64,000 nt of DNA from Microcoleus vaginatus PCC 9802. GTDB lineage: Bacteria > Cyanobacteriota > Cyanobacteriia > Cyanobacteriales > Microcoleaceae. The DNA is taken from assembly GCA_022701275.1 (NCBI GenBank), contig CP031740.1:1003001-1067000 (forward strand), given 5' to 3'. Position numbers and translations under genes: made by a program. Under the pieces are notes generated by a model, which saw nothing but the letters and a program-made list of their open reading frames with translations, did no database searches and was not told the DNA's origin. Position 1 is the stretch's first letter. Every line of letters begins with the position of its first letter. Of this stretch, positions 53,993-63,685 are shown piece by piece.

Positions 53993-56035
53993 ATGCTTGG
54001 TAAATCAAGGATGCCCTTATCACCTAGACTTTTCACAAAAATTTCGCTACAAATAATGCTAATTGTTCCATTTGTTGTCCAAACAGTTGGAGCAGTGGCT
54101 GTTGTTGGTTATCTTTCCTATAGAAACGGTCAAAAAGCAGTAAATGATGTAGCTACTCAGTTGCGGAATGATATTAGCGATCGCATCCAGGAAAATCTAA
54201 CTTATCTGGTTGCTATTCCCTTTCAAACCTTTGAAAGCTATGATGCAACTCTGAGCCAAAACCGCATCGATATTAATAATGGGAGAGATGTAGAGAAGTT
54301 TCTATGGAAACAACTCCCAGCCTTTCCCCATGTTGCTGCCACAGTTTTTGTTAACGCCAATCAGCAGTTTTTTGGTGCGGAGCGGCAGGAGGATGGCGCG
54401 CTCGTCATCCGTGCTTCGGAGGTAGAAAATAACCACAGTTTGACTACCTATACTACCAGTCCAGAGGGGGAACGCCGGGAAATTACCAACGCCGGGAAAC
54501 CTAACTGGGACCCCCGCAAACGCCCCTACTATAAAATTCCAGTCCAGAAAAAGCAAGCTGTTTGGGGAACAGTGTATCCCCACATTACAGGTGAATTCCT
54601 ATACATTGCGGCTGGCAAACCCATATATACCAAGGCTGGAGATCTCCAAGGAGTGTGGATGACAAGCTTAAATCTGGTAATGTTTGGGGATTTTTTAAGC
54701 AAACTCAAAATCGGTAAAACTGGGCAAAGTTTTATTCTGGAACGTTCGGGAGAAATGATTGCCACCTCTACAGAGGAAAAGCCCTTTAAAAATTACCCAG
54801 AAAAGGTTGTCGAACTGCCAGAGCAACGAGTTGAACGACTCAAGGTGGTCAATAGTAGCAATGCCATCACCCAAAAAGCAAGTCAAGCTTTGCTAGAGCA
54901 GTTTCATGATTTTCAAAATATCCAAGCATCTCATCAACTGAAGTTTACCGTCGATGGTAAAAATTATTTCGTCCAAGTCGATCCTTTTCGAGATAGTAAA
55001 GGTATTGACTGGTTGGTGGTGGTGACTATTCCAGAAGCAGACTTTATGAATCAGATTAATGCCAATACTCAGACTACAATCCTGCTCTGTTTAGCCACTT
55101 TGATTATGGCAATTTTGTTGGGTATCCTGACCGCTCGCCGGATTATCCGTCCTGTGGAGCGGATCACCACTGCTTCGGAAGCGATCGCTGCGGGCAATCT
55201 CAACCAACAAGTGGAGGTTAGTTCCATCATTGAACTTGGCAAATTAGCCAACGTTTTTAACGGCATGACCAACCAACTGAAGGATTCTCTAGATGCCCTC
55301 CATTTGGCAAATGAAGAGTTGGAAGCTAGAGTGGAGCAAAGAACTGGAGAACTGCGCCAGGAAAAAGAAAAGTCTGAACAATTACTTTTGAATATCTTAC
55401 CTGCAGAAATTGCCGATCGCCTCCTGCGGACTAATGAATCCCCTGCTGAACATTTTGAAGAAGCCACGATTTTGTTTGCGGATATCGTAGGTTTTACCAG
55501 TATCTCGGCACGGATAGAGCCGTTGCAATTGGTAGCAGGTTTGAACCAAATTTTCTCTGCCTTCGATCAACTCACTGAAAAGTATGGCTTAGAGAAAATT
55601 AAAACCATTGGGGATGCCTACATGGTAGTTGGTGGTTTACCCGCTTCTCGACCGGATCATTGCGAAGCGATCGCCAACATGGCGTTGGATATGCAAGCCT
55701 ATATGGAAAACGTGAAGAATATTTTTGGGGAATCTCTACAAATTCGGATCGGGATTAATACGGGTCCTGTAATTGCGGGAGTAATTGGGATTAAGAAATT
55801 TATCTATGACCTCTGGGGTGATGCGGTGAATATCGCCTCAAGGATGGAATCGCACGGCAAACCGGGATACATTCAAGTCACCGATGCGACTTATCTCAAA
55901 TTACAGAATAAATACTTACTAGAGCCAAGGGGTACGATCGAGGTCAAGGGAAGAGGAGAAATGATGACCTATTGGCTTTTGGGTCGGCGGGAAGGAATAT
56001 TAGCCACTAGCACTGGAGAGGTGAATAACTGTTAA
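53993..56035 (+). CDS. Cache-HAMP class IIIa adenylate cyclase
   Basis: A 680-residue membrane protein if it starts at ATG 53993, where GGGAGAAG lies seven bases upstream; ATG 53975 is less likely. A membrane helix (about 18-42) leads to a large periplasmic Cache domain (WDPRKRPYYKIPVQ and AVWGTVYPHITGEFLYIAAG). A second helix near 360-380 is followed by HAMP (RIIRPVERITTASEAIAAGN) and a coiled coil (EQRTGELRQEKEKSEQLLLN). The cyclase has metal Asp in LFADIVGFTS and KTIGDAYMVV, adenine Lys in EKIKTIG, Asp in YDLWGDAVNIA, and the Asn and Arg after it. Lys with Asp marks an ATP-specific class IIIa enzyme. It should produce cAMP in response to an outside ligand. Confidence 0.93.
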   Translation: MLGKSRMPLSPRLFTKISLQIMLIVPFVVQTVGAVAVVGYLSYRNGQKAVNDVATQLRNDISDRIQENLTYLVAIPFQTFESYDATLSQNRIDINNGRDVEKFLWKQLPAFPHVAATVFVNANQQFFGAERQEDGALVIRASEVENNHSLTTYTTSPEGERREITNAGKPNWDPRKRPYYKIPVQKKQAVWGTVYPHITGEFLYIAAGKPIYTKAGDLQGVWMTSLNLVMFGDFLSKLKIGKTGQSFILERSGEMIATSTEEKPFKNYPEKVVELPEQRVERLKVVNSSNAITQKASQALLEQFHDFQNIQASHQLKFTVDGKNYFVQVDPFRDSKGIDWLVVVTIPEADFMNQINANTQTTILLCLATLIMAILLGILTARRIIRPVERITTASEAIAAGNLNQQVEVSSIIELGKLANVFNGMTNQLKDSLDALHLANEELEARVEQRTGELRQEKEKSEQLLLNILPAEIADRLLRTNESPAEHFEEATILFADIVGFTSISARIEPLQLVAGLNQIFSAFDQLTEKYGLEKIKTIGDAYMVVGGLPASRPDHCEAIANMALDMQAYMENVKNIFGESLQIRIGINTGPVIAGVIGIKKFIYDLWGDAVNIASRMESHGKPGYIQVTDATYLKLQNKYLLEPRGTIEVKGRGEMMTYWLLGRREGILATSTGEVNNC

Positions 56036-56367
56036 AATAACGTTAACTCAGGGTTATTTTAACTCAATATATCTCTCAATATTTTGGTCTAATTATCAAC
56101 AATAAATATCTAAAAGTCTGGTTTTATCGTACATACGAGCTAATTTAGAATGATTACATTTACGACCTAGAGCTTAAGTACACAGAGGCTTTGATTGTTT
56201 TCGGAGATGTCTAGAGTTTTTCCCCATCGCACCTCATAAATAATTAGACTTTAAATAATTATGGCTTACAGCTAGATAGTTCTCCTAACCCACAGGCATT
56301 TTCCTGGATTCCATTCAAATTCCATAAAAAACTCTCCATGCCTTTTTCCGCTTCTGCTTCACAACCG
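56036..56367. other. Gene-free stretch
   Basis: The 332 bases after the cyclase contain AACTCAGGGTTATTTTAACTC-like weak inverted sequence near 56044 but no clear terminator or gene. Confidence 0.35.
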
Positions 56368-56595
56368 CTAAATTCTCGCTTTTCTTTTACCTTTAACACT
56401 CAATTGCTTAGTAATTGATGTATAATAATGCAAAGCAAAAATTAGATTAATTCCAAAAAAAACCAAAGTTAAAACAAAGGTAAAAAAAGACGTAAGCGAC
56501 AACCTTGAAGTCATCGTAAACATCGCCAAAATGATTGAGCAAAGCCCAAAACCGGAAGCAAAAGAACTTAAAAGCAGCAACCGCACCTTAGACAT
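56368..56595 (-). CDS. Small membrane protein, unknown
   Basis: A 75-residue protein with two strong hydrophobic helices (about 5-28 and 35-58) and a basic end, SVKGKRKARI. No family recognised. It stands alone beside a pseudogene. Base composition resembles neighbours. Its coding status is moderate. Confidence 0.45.
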   Translation of the reverse strand: MSKVRLLLLSSFASGFGLCSIILAMFTMTSRLSLTSFFTFVLTLVFFGINLIFALHYYTSITKQLSVKGKRKARI

Positions 56596-56730
56596 AGTTT
56601 AATTTAAAGATTATCAGTAAAATGCACTCTTGGCATCTACAGACGAGTGCCAAATGATACTTATTACTATATAGCGGAAGTGCTCAGTTCCGCCAAGGGC
56701 AAAACGACTGCTTTCCTAAAAAGGTTTGAA

Positions 56731-57946
56731 TTATACAGAAAAATATAGCCCGCGCTCTTGTAAACTACCTGTTGGTAGACTTAATATCAATCAAAGGAAT
56801 TCCCCAGCCTCCGCGAGCATTCCACCTTTAGCCGTACAGTCACCGCACCCGCAATCCCGCTGACAGCAAAGTATTCGCTTCCAAAACCGCGCTTTCCCTG
56901 GGATTCCAAACATTGCCAAAATCCACAAACGGCGTCACCTGCAAAACTCCTTTTTTGTCGTCGGTGCGCTTGCATCGGATACCGCAATTCAACTGAATCA
57001 AAAATCCCGCTATCAGCCAGCAAAGCATCCTGACGGTAGCCCCGCAATGTGTCTGAGCCTCCTATACCGAATTGTTCGATCGGCAAAAGCTCGGCCCGAG
57101 CCAATGCCACATCGGATCGCACCCGCAGCAGCGTCTCAGGAGCCAACAACCGCACGTACTGCAACCCCGCCACCTCAAAAATTAACGGTCAGCGTCGTTC
57201 CTGCTCACGGTAGCGCCAAATGCTGCCATTCCGAGACAGAAATGCGATCGCCCCACCAGGACATCTCTCTCTCCCCTCTGAGTAAAATCCTGAAACAGCC
57301 TCAGCGCCGCAACCCGAGTTCTACGCCGATTATCTGCTCCCGGCGACAGCGTGATCGCGATTTCTCTTCTCGGATTTTGCACGATCGGCTCGCGGTAAAT
57401 CAACTGCCAACTACTTCCCCCATCGATCGACTTTTATCGTACCCGGAATCTTAGCAATTCTGCTGGCTGTGCCAATGGGAGAACAGCAGGCGGCAAAAGT
57501 TGTTTGCATGAAAGCAAGGGTGCTGGCGGCGCGGGTTATGGGAGGGGAGCCGGATTTGGCGGCCGCGGGTTGGGAAGGGGAAATTCTTGTCTGTTTTCTC
57601 CTCGGTTCGGCAATTGAGGGAGAGTTTCTGCTGCCTCACTTTGGGTCGATTGATCGAGCTCCGGGATGCTATTTTCTTGCTCTTTACTGCCTCTATCTAA
57701 TTCTGAACCCGAGTATAAATCACGAAGCCGATCGCGATCGTCTGCTGTTTCTTGATTTAGTTTTAATTGAGAGGGTAAATTATCATGCAAAATTGGCGCT
57801 TGCACCCCTGAGTCGGTACCAACCATCGACTCGCTAACACTTAGAGCCGATAGCAGTGCGGGGCAAATAGCTGCAATTGAAAAACCAAGTGCTAATGCCT
57901 TGAAAAACTTGATTTTACAAAAGCCTCTAGAAAATTGCACGGGCAT
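56731..57946 (-). pseudogene. Two-partner secretion transporter (TpsB/ShlB/FhaC family), broken
   Basis: The N-terminal part (57946-57536) has a signal peptide and a Pro-rich end (PLPNPRPPNPAPLP) typical of cyanobacterial TpsB. The POTRA part and the first barrel strands are missing. Barrel remnants follow in several frames: YREPIVQNPRREIAITLSPG (57403-57182); LQYVRLLAPETLLRVRSDVA, IEQFGIGGSDTLRGYRQDAL and ADSGIFDSVELRYPM (57173-56970); GVLQVTPFVDFGNVWNPRES in the next frame; and GIPLIDIKSTNR and ERGLYFSV at the end. At least three frameshifts and a large deletion are visible. No TpsA substrate gene lies nearby. Secretion of a large adhesin by this route has been lost at this locus. Confidence 0.85.
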
Positions 57947-58203
57947 GACAGATTAGCGATATTTGATAGTTATTTACATTTACGCTCAGGCGTGGCCGGC
58001 GCAATTGCAAGGAATAAAATTACTTTATCACTTTTTAAAGGCTTAATTCCTTAAATCAATATAAAGATAGTTGACAGAATCTCTATTTTGTGTTTTTGAA
58101 AATTACTGAAAAAAACTCCGACCTCCCAAGCTAGCCCTGTAGGTCGGCGAAGCATTCTATGAAACCTGCGATCTGAGAAATAGGTAAATTTTGATAGAGA
58201 TTA
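57947..58203. other. Gap between pseudogene and vipp1
   Basis: No gene. GCTAGCCCTGTAGGTCGG near 58132 is unstructured. No terminator for vipp1 is evident. Confidence 0.3.
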
Positions 58204-58989
58204 CTACATTTTATTGAGCTGCGATCGCAATTCTTCCAACTCAGCGTCAATCACCGGACTCGACTCCGAGCTACTAGCTGCTGCCGTTTTACCCGCTGCC
58301 GGCAATTGACCTTGAGACACAGAGCCCCCGGTCAGTTGAGCTTTCATCTGAGCCAATTCGTCGTCAACATCACCGCCGCTTTCGAGCAAGCGGAACTGTT
58401 CCTCTAAATTGCTGCCCCCGGCGGCCAATTCTGCCGAAGCTCCCGCGCGAGCTTCAATCTGCAAAACTTTTTCTTCCATGCGATCGAAAGCTGCCATTGA
58501 ACTGCCAGTATTCAATGTGCCAATGGTATTGTTGAGCTGTTCCTGAGCCTTAGCAGCGGATATCCTCGCTTTGAGCATATCCTTCTTGGTCTTAGCTTCG
58601 GAAATTTTGCTCTCCAAACCGATCAAGTTGCGCTTGAGACTTTCCACCTGAGCCGATTGCTGATCCAGACTTGCTTTCAGCGTAGCGGCCGTTTCAGCGT
58701 GAGACTTTTTGCGAACCAGCGCTTCCCGGGCCAAAGTCTCGTCTCCTTTTTGCAGGGCTAGCTGAGCGCGCTGCTGCCACTGGTTAGACTGAGATTCAGC
58801 TTGATTGTACTGAGTCTGGGTGCGCTTTTGAGTAGCGATCGCGCTGGCAACGGCCTGACGCAACTGCACCAAGTCTTCCTGCATATCCGTAACGGACTGT
58901 TCTAAAATCTTTTCCGGGTCTTCAGCTTTGTTGACCAGATCGTTAAGATTGGCTTTGACGACTCGGCTAATGCGGTCAAATAATCCCAT
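58204..58989 (-). CDS. vipp1: Membrane-remodelling protein Vipp1 (IM30)
   Basis: A 261-residue PspA/IM30 protein. The amphipathic N-terminus MGLFDRISRVVKANLNDLVN binds membranes. Residues 25-185 form long coiled-coil helices (EDPEKILEQSVTDMQEDLVQ; LKRNLIGLESKISEAKTKKD; AAFDRMEEKVLQIEARA). After a linker, residues 240-261 (VIDAELEELRSQLNKM) form the extra C-terminal helix that distinguishes Vipp1 from PspA. Vipp1 forms ESCRT-III-like rings that maintain thylakoid membranes. It is preceded by its paralogue at 59291 in the same direction, 301 bases away. Confidence 0.92.
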   Translation of the reverse strand: MGLFDRISRVVKANLNDLVNKAEDPEKILEQSVTDMQEDLVQLRQAVASAIATQKRTQTQYNQAESQSNQWQQRAQLALQKGDETLAREALVRKKSHAETAATLKASLDQQSAQVESLKRNLIGLESKISEAKTKKDMLKARISAAKAQEQLNNTIGTLNTGSSMAAFDRMEEKVLQIEARAGASAELAAGGSNLEEQFRLLESGGDVDDELAQMKAQLTGGSVSQGQLPAAGKTAAASSSESSPVIDAELEELRSQLNKM

Positions 58990-59290
58990 AATGCTATTTT
59001 TCCTGGGTGAGGTGTACGAAGTAGGCGGAAAGCAGGCTTGATAGCCCTAGCCCGCAGTTGTGAAATTCACTCTTGTCAGATTTTTAGTGCGATTTAGTTT
59101 TTGGCAATTTTTGCAGACAGATAAATCCAGTTTAAAGCGATCGAGTAATGTGATGCAGGCAAGCTTATTCATGCACCTATCTATTGAGTTTAACTTCGAT
59201 CCGGGAATTCCCCCACAGGCTTCGAGCCATCTCTAGCTAGGCTGTTGAGAAGTTTTTGCTCGTCCCGACTCTTGTTCTCTTGCCTGGGGT
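58990..59290. other. Gap between the two PspA/IM30 genes
   Basis: No frame. It probably contains the vipp1 promoter, because 301 bases is too long for simple coupling. Confidence 0.35.
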
Positions 59291-59995
59291 TCAGGATGCG
59301 GGCGGCTCGCTCGACGGCAATTTGGGTGTATTCTTGCCCGGAAGCATTTGTGCTTTCATCGCCGCCAACTCGGTATCCACATCGTCGGCACCTTCGAGAG
59401 AGAGAAACTTCTTTTCTAAATCATTAGTTCCGAGTTCTGCGATTGCTTCGGAGCGAGCTTCTAGCTGCATGACTTTCTCTTCCATCCGTTCAAACGCGCT
59501 CAAAGCGCTGCCCGTACTGAGATTGCCCATCATTTCTTGAAGCCTTTCCGACGATGCGGCCGATCGAGCTCGGGCAATGTACATATCTTTTTTAGATTTT
59601 GCCTCGGAAATTTTACTTTCGAGCGCCCGCATATTTTCTTTTAGTTTAGTCACAACAGCCGATTGCTGATCCAGACTGGCTTTCATCGCCGTTGCCGTTT
59701 CTTGATAAGATTTCTTGCGTGTCAGAGCTTCCCGCGCCAAATTTTCCTCGCCTTTTTGCAAAGCTAGCTGCGCCCGCTGATGCCATTCTGCTGCTGTAGA
59801 CTCAGCTTGGGAGCACTGGCGTTCAGTGCGTTTTTGAGCTGCAATCGCCCCTGCCACAGCTTGTCTGAGCTGCACTAAATCTTCCTGCATATCCATTACA
59901 GCCTGTTCCAGAATTTTTTCTGGGTCTTCGGCAGCCCCGACCAAACTGTTAATATTGGCTCGAATCACTCGCCATAGGCGATCGAATAATCCCAT
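59291..59995 (-). CDS. pspA: PspA/IM30 family protein (PspA-like paralogue)
   Basis: A 234-residue relative of the neighbouring Vipp1. It shares the N-terminal MGLFDRLWRVIRANINSLVG helix and the coiled-coil body (EDPEKILEQAVMDMQEDLVQ, then ALTRKKSYQETATAMKASLD and FERMEEKVMQLEARSE). It ends after a short Pro/Ser tail without the extra Vipp1 helix, so it fits PspA, which stabilises stressed membranes and forms rods. The pair arose by duplication. In cyanobacteria both forms normally coexist. Confidence 0.9.
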   Translation of the reverse strand: MGLFDRLWRVIRANINSLVGAAEDPEKILEQAVMDMQEDLVQLRQAVAGAIAAQKRTERQCSQAESTAAEWHQRAQLALQKGEENLAREALTRKKSYQETATAMKASLDQQSAVVTKLKENMRALESKISEAKSKKDMYIARARSAASSERLQEMMGNLSTGSALSAFERMEEKVMQLEARSEAIAELGTNDLEKKFLSLEGADDVDTELAAMKAQMLPGKNTPKLPSSEPPAS

Positions 59996-60263
59996 TTTGC
60001 CAGTCTCCCGATTTTCAACTTTAGAATTAAGACAGAGAAATCAGAATTACAAACTAAAAATGAAAACTCCTCAATCGTCTTTTTAATTTTTAATTTTGAA
60101 ATTTTAATTCACTCTAAGTTAGGTCGTCATGATTATTTTTAAGATGGGTAGGGCGCGAGCATTACCCATCAAAACTGAGCAAATGTTGGGTGAAGCGAAA
60201 CGGAGGGTTCGTGCCTCCGCCCAACCTACTCCCCGATCATTAGTTTAATTGTCTTTGCCTAAT
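59996..60263. other. Gap between pspA and the SPOR gene
   Basis: No gene. A TTTTTAATTTTTAATTTTGAAATTTTAAT stretch is low-complexity only. GGGTAGGGCGCGAGCATTACCC near 60147 (in two parts) can form a weak stem. Confidence 0.3.
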
Positions 60264-61526
60264 TTATGGTTGATAGTATTGTGGCTTCACCCCTTTTTCT
60301 TGGAGTTCTTTGACCAAACGTTCTGCTGAGGCAGCATCGTTCAAAGCACCCATTTGGATCTTGACACCCTTTGAGAAGTTCCGCACGTAGGCATCCGGAA
60401 CTGCTGTTCTGGCTCGCTGCAGCGATTTTTCGTCGGTGTAATCGGTGACAACGTAATAGAAACCGTCTGCCGCACGTGCAGGCCTTCCCAGGGGAGATGC
60501 TGCGGCTGGGGATGCTGCGGCTGGGGATGCTGTCGCCGGGGATGCTGCGGCTGGGGATGTTGTCGCCGGGGATGTGGCGGCAGGCTGGGCTGGGGATGGT
60601 GTTGGAGGCAGTGTTGGCAGTGCCGGCACAGGCTGGGCAGCGCTAGGGCTGGGAGTGGGAAGCAAAGCCGTACTCAGATTGTTGAGTCCTTGTTCCCTGC
60701 CTCTGGGGGGGTTGCCGTCTTCTGTAGGAATCGGCACAACCCCGCTGGGGCCCGGAGGCGCTGGTGGGGTTGGCGGGATTGATGCTTTTGGTGACGGGGA
60801 AGGAATCGGGCTGACTGTCGGCTTAACATTGCTGAGAGTGCTCAAATCTAGCTCCACAAATTCCTTGGATACCAGATTTGGAGCTTTCGGCAGTTCCTTG
60901 GTGCTGGTATCTGAGATGGAAGTAGAGGCGGGACTGTCGCTTGAAGAGGGTGAGGTGCGATCGAGGAAACGGCTCAGGCCTGCCATCTTAACCAGATTTG
61001 ACGGGTACATGACTGCGTAGCCCAAAGCTGTGCATGACAGCAAAAACAGCAGCATCGAACTCAGTCCCAAGGGAGTTAACAAACTGGCGGCTAAACTGCG
61101 TTCTACCGTAGGCTCAGCTTTGGACTCGTCCAAACTTTCGATCAGTTTTTCGCTTGATTCGAGATACTTGTTGGGTGCCAAGGCACTGTTAGATAATTTT
61201 GTGCCACCCCTGGTAGTTGCTAGCGGGGCATCGCCCTGAGTGCCGGCAAGGGATAGGGGCAGCGATAGCGGCTGCTGGGTTTCCTCCGCAGTCTCCGGCG
61301 CCAAATTTTGGGCTAGCTGTTGCTCGGTTGTGGCTGTTTGCTTGCCGGTACGAACTGAGGGCGACACCCACTGTTCGGCGCGCCTCCTGTGCCTTCTGTA
61401 TGTTGTCAATTCTGCTTCTAGGTTTACATCTAGACTCCCCAGGACTGCTTGCAAAGCAGGCTTGATTGGGGTTGAAGAGGATTGATGATTTGGGGATTCC
61501 ACCGAAGAACGCTTACTCATTAGCAA
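60264..61526 (-). CDS. SPOR domain membrane protein
   Basis: A 420-residue protein. The cytoplasmic N-terminus (about 165 residues) is polar. One membrane helix lies near 170-190 (LSSMLLFLLSCTALGYAVMY). A long Pro/Ser/Ala/Thr-rich linker follows, including a run of eight or so AASPA-type units near 320-350 that mirrors a 15-bp DNA repeat at 60495-60590. The C-terminal ~65 residues (GFYYVVTDYTDEKSLQRART; VKIQMGALNDAASAERLVKE) form a SPOR domain, which binds denuded peptidoglycan at septa. The topology fits a cell-division or cell-wall protein. I keep the first ATG; the Met at residue 3 is equally possible. Confidence 0.82.
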   Translation of the reverse strand: MLMSKRSSVESPNHQSSSTPIKPALQAVLGSLDVNLEAELTTYRRHRRRAEQWVSPSVRTGKQTATTEQQLAQNLAPETAEETQQPLSLPLSLAGTQGDAPLATTRGGTKLSNSALAPNKYLESSEKLIESLDESKAEPTVERSLAASLLTPLGLSSMLLFLLSCTALGYAVMYPSNLVKMAGLSRFLDRTSPSSSDSPASTSISDTSTKELPKAPNLVSKEFVELDLSTLSNVKPTVSPIPSPSPKASIPPTPPAPPGPSGVVPIPTEDGNPPRGREQGLNNLSTALLPTPSPSAAQPVPALPTLPPTPSPAQPAATSPATTSPAAASPATASPAAASPAAASPLGRPARAADGFYYVVTDYTDEKSLQRARTAVPDAYVRNFSKGVKIQMGALNDAASAERLVKELQEKGVKPQYYQP

Positions 61527-61992
61527 AACTCCTACCGCCTCTGAATTAATTTTAATGTTTTGATTGTAGAGATAAACAAGAAGCTTGAAAACTTGCCTAT
61601 TTTATGATTAGCTACTTTTGGCGTCTATGCAACAGGGGCCCGATCGCCTGCGGTTATCTTTTCATTTTCATTTTAAGACTTAATTGTTGGTATGTCCCGG
61701 GGGCAGCTTACCGAAACTCTCAGCAGCTTTTTGTATCCTGAGCTACCGCTTATTTATAACGTCTCATAGTCGTTGTACATTTGTACTTTTTCTTGATCCC
61801 TGACGGCTTTATAAAGTTTTAACCTTTGTTTTTACCTATACAATGAGCAACGACAGAGCTAATTGTTTCTATATATAACGAGATTATAAATAAATTATAA
61901 AATTTAATTATGCTCCGGGGATCGCTACAAGCCAGACAGAATAAAGGCTGGGGGGCTCTCAGGCAGGCTAGCTCTGCAAGGGAGAATTAGAG
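61527..61992. other. Intergenic region between divergent genes
   Basis: The 466 bases before the Cys-rich gene have no frame or hairpin that I can support. They should contain the promoters of both divergent neighbours. Confidence 0.4.
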
Positions 61993-62322
61993 ATGAAAAT
62001 GATTTCCCTAAGAACTTTTATGCAAACCTCCTTAACTTCACCTTTAACTTCAGCTTGCCGTCACTGCAGGCACTATACACCTGAGGGGAGACGCGGGGGT
62101 GTTTGCGCTCTACTAGGCGGGCCGGTTCAAGGTCACTGGAAAGCTTGTGCTTTAGCGGTTTCGCCTTTTAGGTCATCTTGGGAAAACATAGAAGAAATTG
62201 GAATGTGGCAAGAATCGACTCTGATGCTGCAGGATGCCGCCGTCACTCTTTCCGAGCGTCCTGCCTGCCAGCTTACATGCACAACGTTAACCGAAAAATC
62301 CGCAGCAGCAGTCTCGGTTTAG
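61993..62322 (+). CDS. Cys-rich cyanobacterial conserved protein
   Basis: A 109-residue soluble protein. Residues 20-53 read CRHCRHYTPEGRRGGVCALL and PVQGHWKACALAV: a CxxC plus two further Cys, spaced like a zinc or iron-sulfur site. From memory this RHYTPEGRRGG segment is widespread and conserved in filamentous cyanobacteria without an assigned function. A second Cys pair lies at the end (ACQLTC). GGGAG lies about nine bases before the ATG. No operon partner. Confidence 0.72.
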   Translation: MKMISLRTFMQTSLTSPLTSACRHCRHYTPEGRRGGVCALLGGPVQGHWKACALAVSPFRSSWENIEEIGMWQESTLMLQDAAVTLSERPACQLTCTTLTEKSAAAVSV

Positions 62323-62545
62323 TTAGTCGGCAGCAGGATAGATCATACCATTTTCGATTTTCGATTGGGAAATCACTGATCGTTATCATGGTTTGGATCT
62401 GACAAAGCAGTTTCATTCTTTTTGGGAACTGGTATCAATACTGACACTTTTGGACATCGGGTGCATTTGGCTTTACTAACTCATAAAAATCAGCAGCATC
62501 TACTTTAAGATGAGCGCATAAAAAAAAACTGATTTCTCCATCCAG
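62323..62545. other. Gap between convergent genes
   Basis: No gene. An A-run at 62520-62530, read on the minus strand as T-rich, lies just downstream of menB but has no clear stem. Confidence 0.3.
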
Positions 62546-63385
62546 CTATGGCAGCCAAGGATATTGACTAAAATCAGGTTGCCGTTTTTCCAAAAAGGCT
62601 TGTTTGCCTTCGGCGCCTTCCTGGGTCATATAGTACAGCAAAGTGGCATTTCCCGCCAGTTCTTGCAAACCGGCTTGACCGTCGCAGTCGGCATTAAAAG
62701 CAGATTTCAAACAGCGAATCGCGATCGGACTTTTTTCTAGAATTTCCGCCGCCCACTGAATCCCTTCTAGTTCTAGTTGTTCGACGGGCACGACGCAGTT
62801 GACTAAACCCATTTCTAGGGCTTGCTGCGCGCTGTACTGGCGACACAAAAACCAAATTTCTCTGGCTTTTTTCTGACCAACGACTCTGGCGAGATAGCTA
62901 GCTCCGAAACCACCGTCGAAACTGCCGACTTTGGGGCCGGTCTGTCCGAAAATAGCATTGTCAGCAGCGATCGTCAAGTCGCAAATTAAATGCAGAACGT
63001 GACCCCCTCCAATTGCGTAGCCTGCAACTAAAGCAATTACAACTTTGGGCATCGATCGAATCAACTTCTGCAAGTCGAGCACGTTCAACCGGGGTATGCC
63101 ACCTTCGTCTACATATCCCGCCGCACCCCGCACGCTTTGGTCGCCGCCGGCGCAAAAGGCATATTTGCCGTCTGTATGAGGCCCCGCACCTGTGAAAAGG
63201 ACAACGCCGATTTTTGTGTCTTCGCGGGCATCAGTAAAGGCATCGCACAGTTCCTGCACGGTTTTGGGACGGAAAGCGTTCCGTTTGTGAGGTCGATTAA
63301 TGGTAATTTTGGCGGTGCCGCCGCTTTTGTGATAGAGAATGTCTTCGTAGGTTTTGGCGGTTTGCCATTCAATTTGCATAATCAA
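62546..63385 (-). CDS. menB: 1,4-dihydroxy-2-naphthoyl-CoA synthase
   Basis: A 279-residue crotonase-fold enzyme (277 if the second Met, 63379, is used). It cyclises succinylbenzoyl-CoA in the synthesis of phylloquinone, the photosystem I electron carrier. Family features are [20 protein letters not shown] near residue 28, [11 protein letters not shown] near 77, [19 protein letters not shown] near 123 (oxyanion hole), and [20 protein letters not shown] near 150, where the MenB-specific Gly/Asp pattern occurs. The end, [12 protein letters not shown], is typical of MenB. Length is standard. No other men genes are in the window. Confidence 0.96.
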   Translation of the reverse strand: MIMQIEWQTAKTYEDILYHKSGGTAKITINRPHKRNAFRPKTVQELCDAFTDAREDTKIGVVLFTGAGPHTDGKYAFCAGGDQSVRGAAGYVDEGGIPRLNVLDLQKLIRSMPKVVIALVAGYAIGGGHVLHLICDLTIAADNAIFGQTGPKVGSFDGGFGASYLARVVGQKKAREIWFLCRQYSAQQALEMGLVNCVVPVEQLELEGIQWAAEILEKSPIAIRCLKSAFNADCDGQAGLQELAGNATLLYYMTQEGAEGKQAFLEKRQPDFSQYPWLP

Positions 63386-63685
63386 TCAATTTGAGATTTG
63401 AGACCGAGCAGGGTGCATTAAGGCAGCGACAAGTCGCTTTTAGATTCTAGATTGATTCGGTTCAATGGGATACAAGGGTCGATCGACTCTTGCAAAAAAA
63501 ATAATGCGGGACTGAGGCAGAAACCTGGTTTTTTACGAACATACGCCGTGCAAAGCTCTTGGTAGGGGTTAAACAACCCGGTTTTTGAGGGTAAGAGCGC
63601 CCAAGTCCCATCTCAAATGGACACAGCGTCAAATCCTCGAATTCCTCTCACTACTTTTACTGCCCCAAAATTTATATGCGCTGGA
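63386..63685. other. Intergenic gap with palindrome relics
   Basis: About 300 bases without a gene. AGAAACCTGGTTTTTTACGA near 63520 and AACCCGGTTTTTGAGG near 63577 are degenerate forms of the GAAACCGGGTTTC palindrome. Confidence 0.4.

Noticed and set aside
57469..57837. Plus-strand frame opposite the TpsB N-terminus
   Set aside because: The minus strand has a signal peptide and TpsB-like Pro-rich linker. The plus-strand frame matches nothing.
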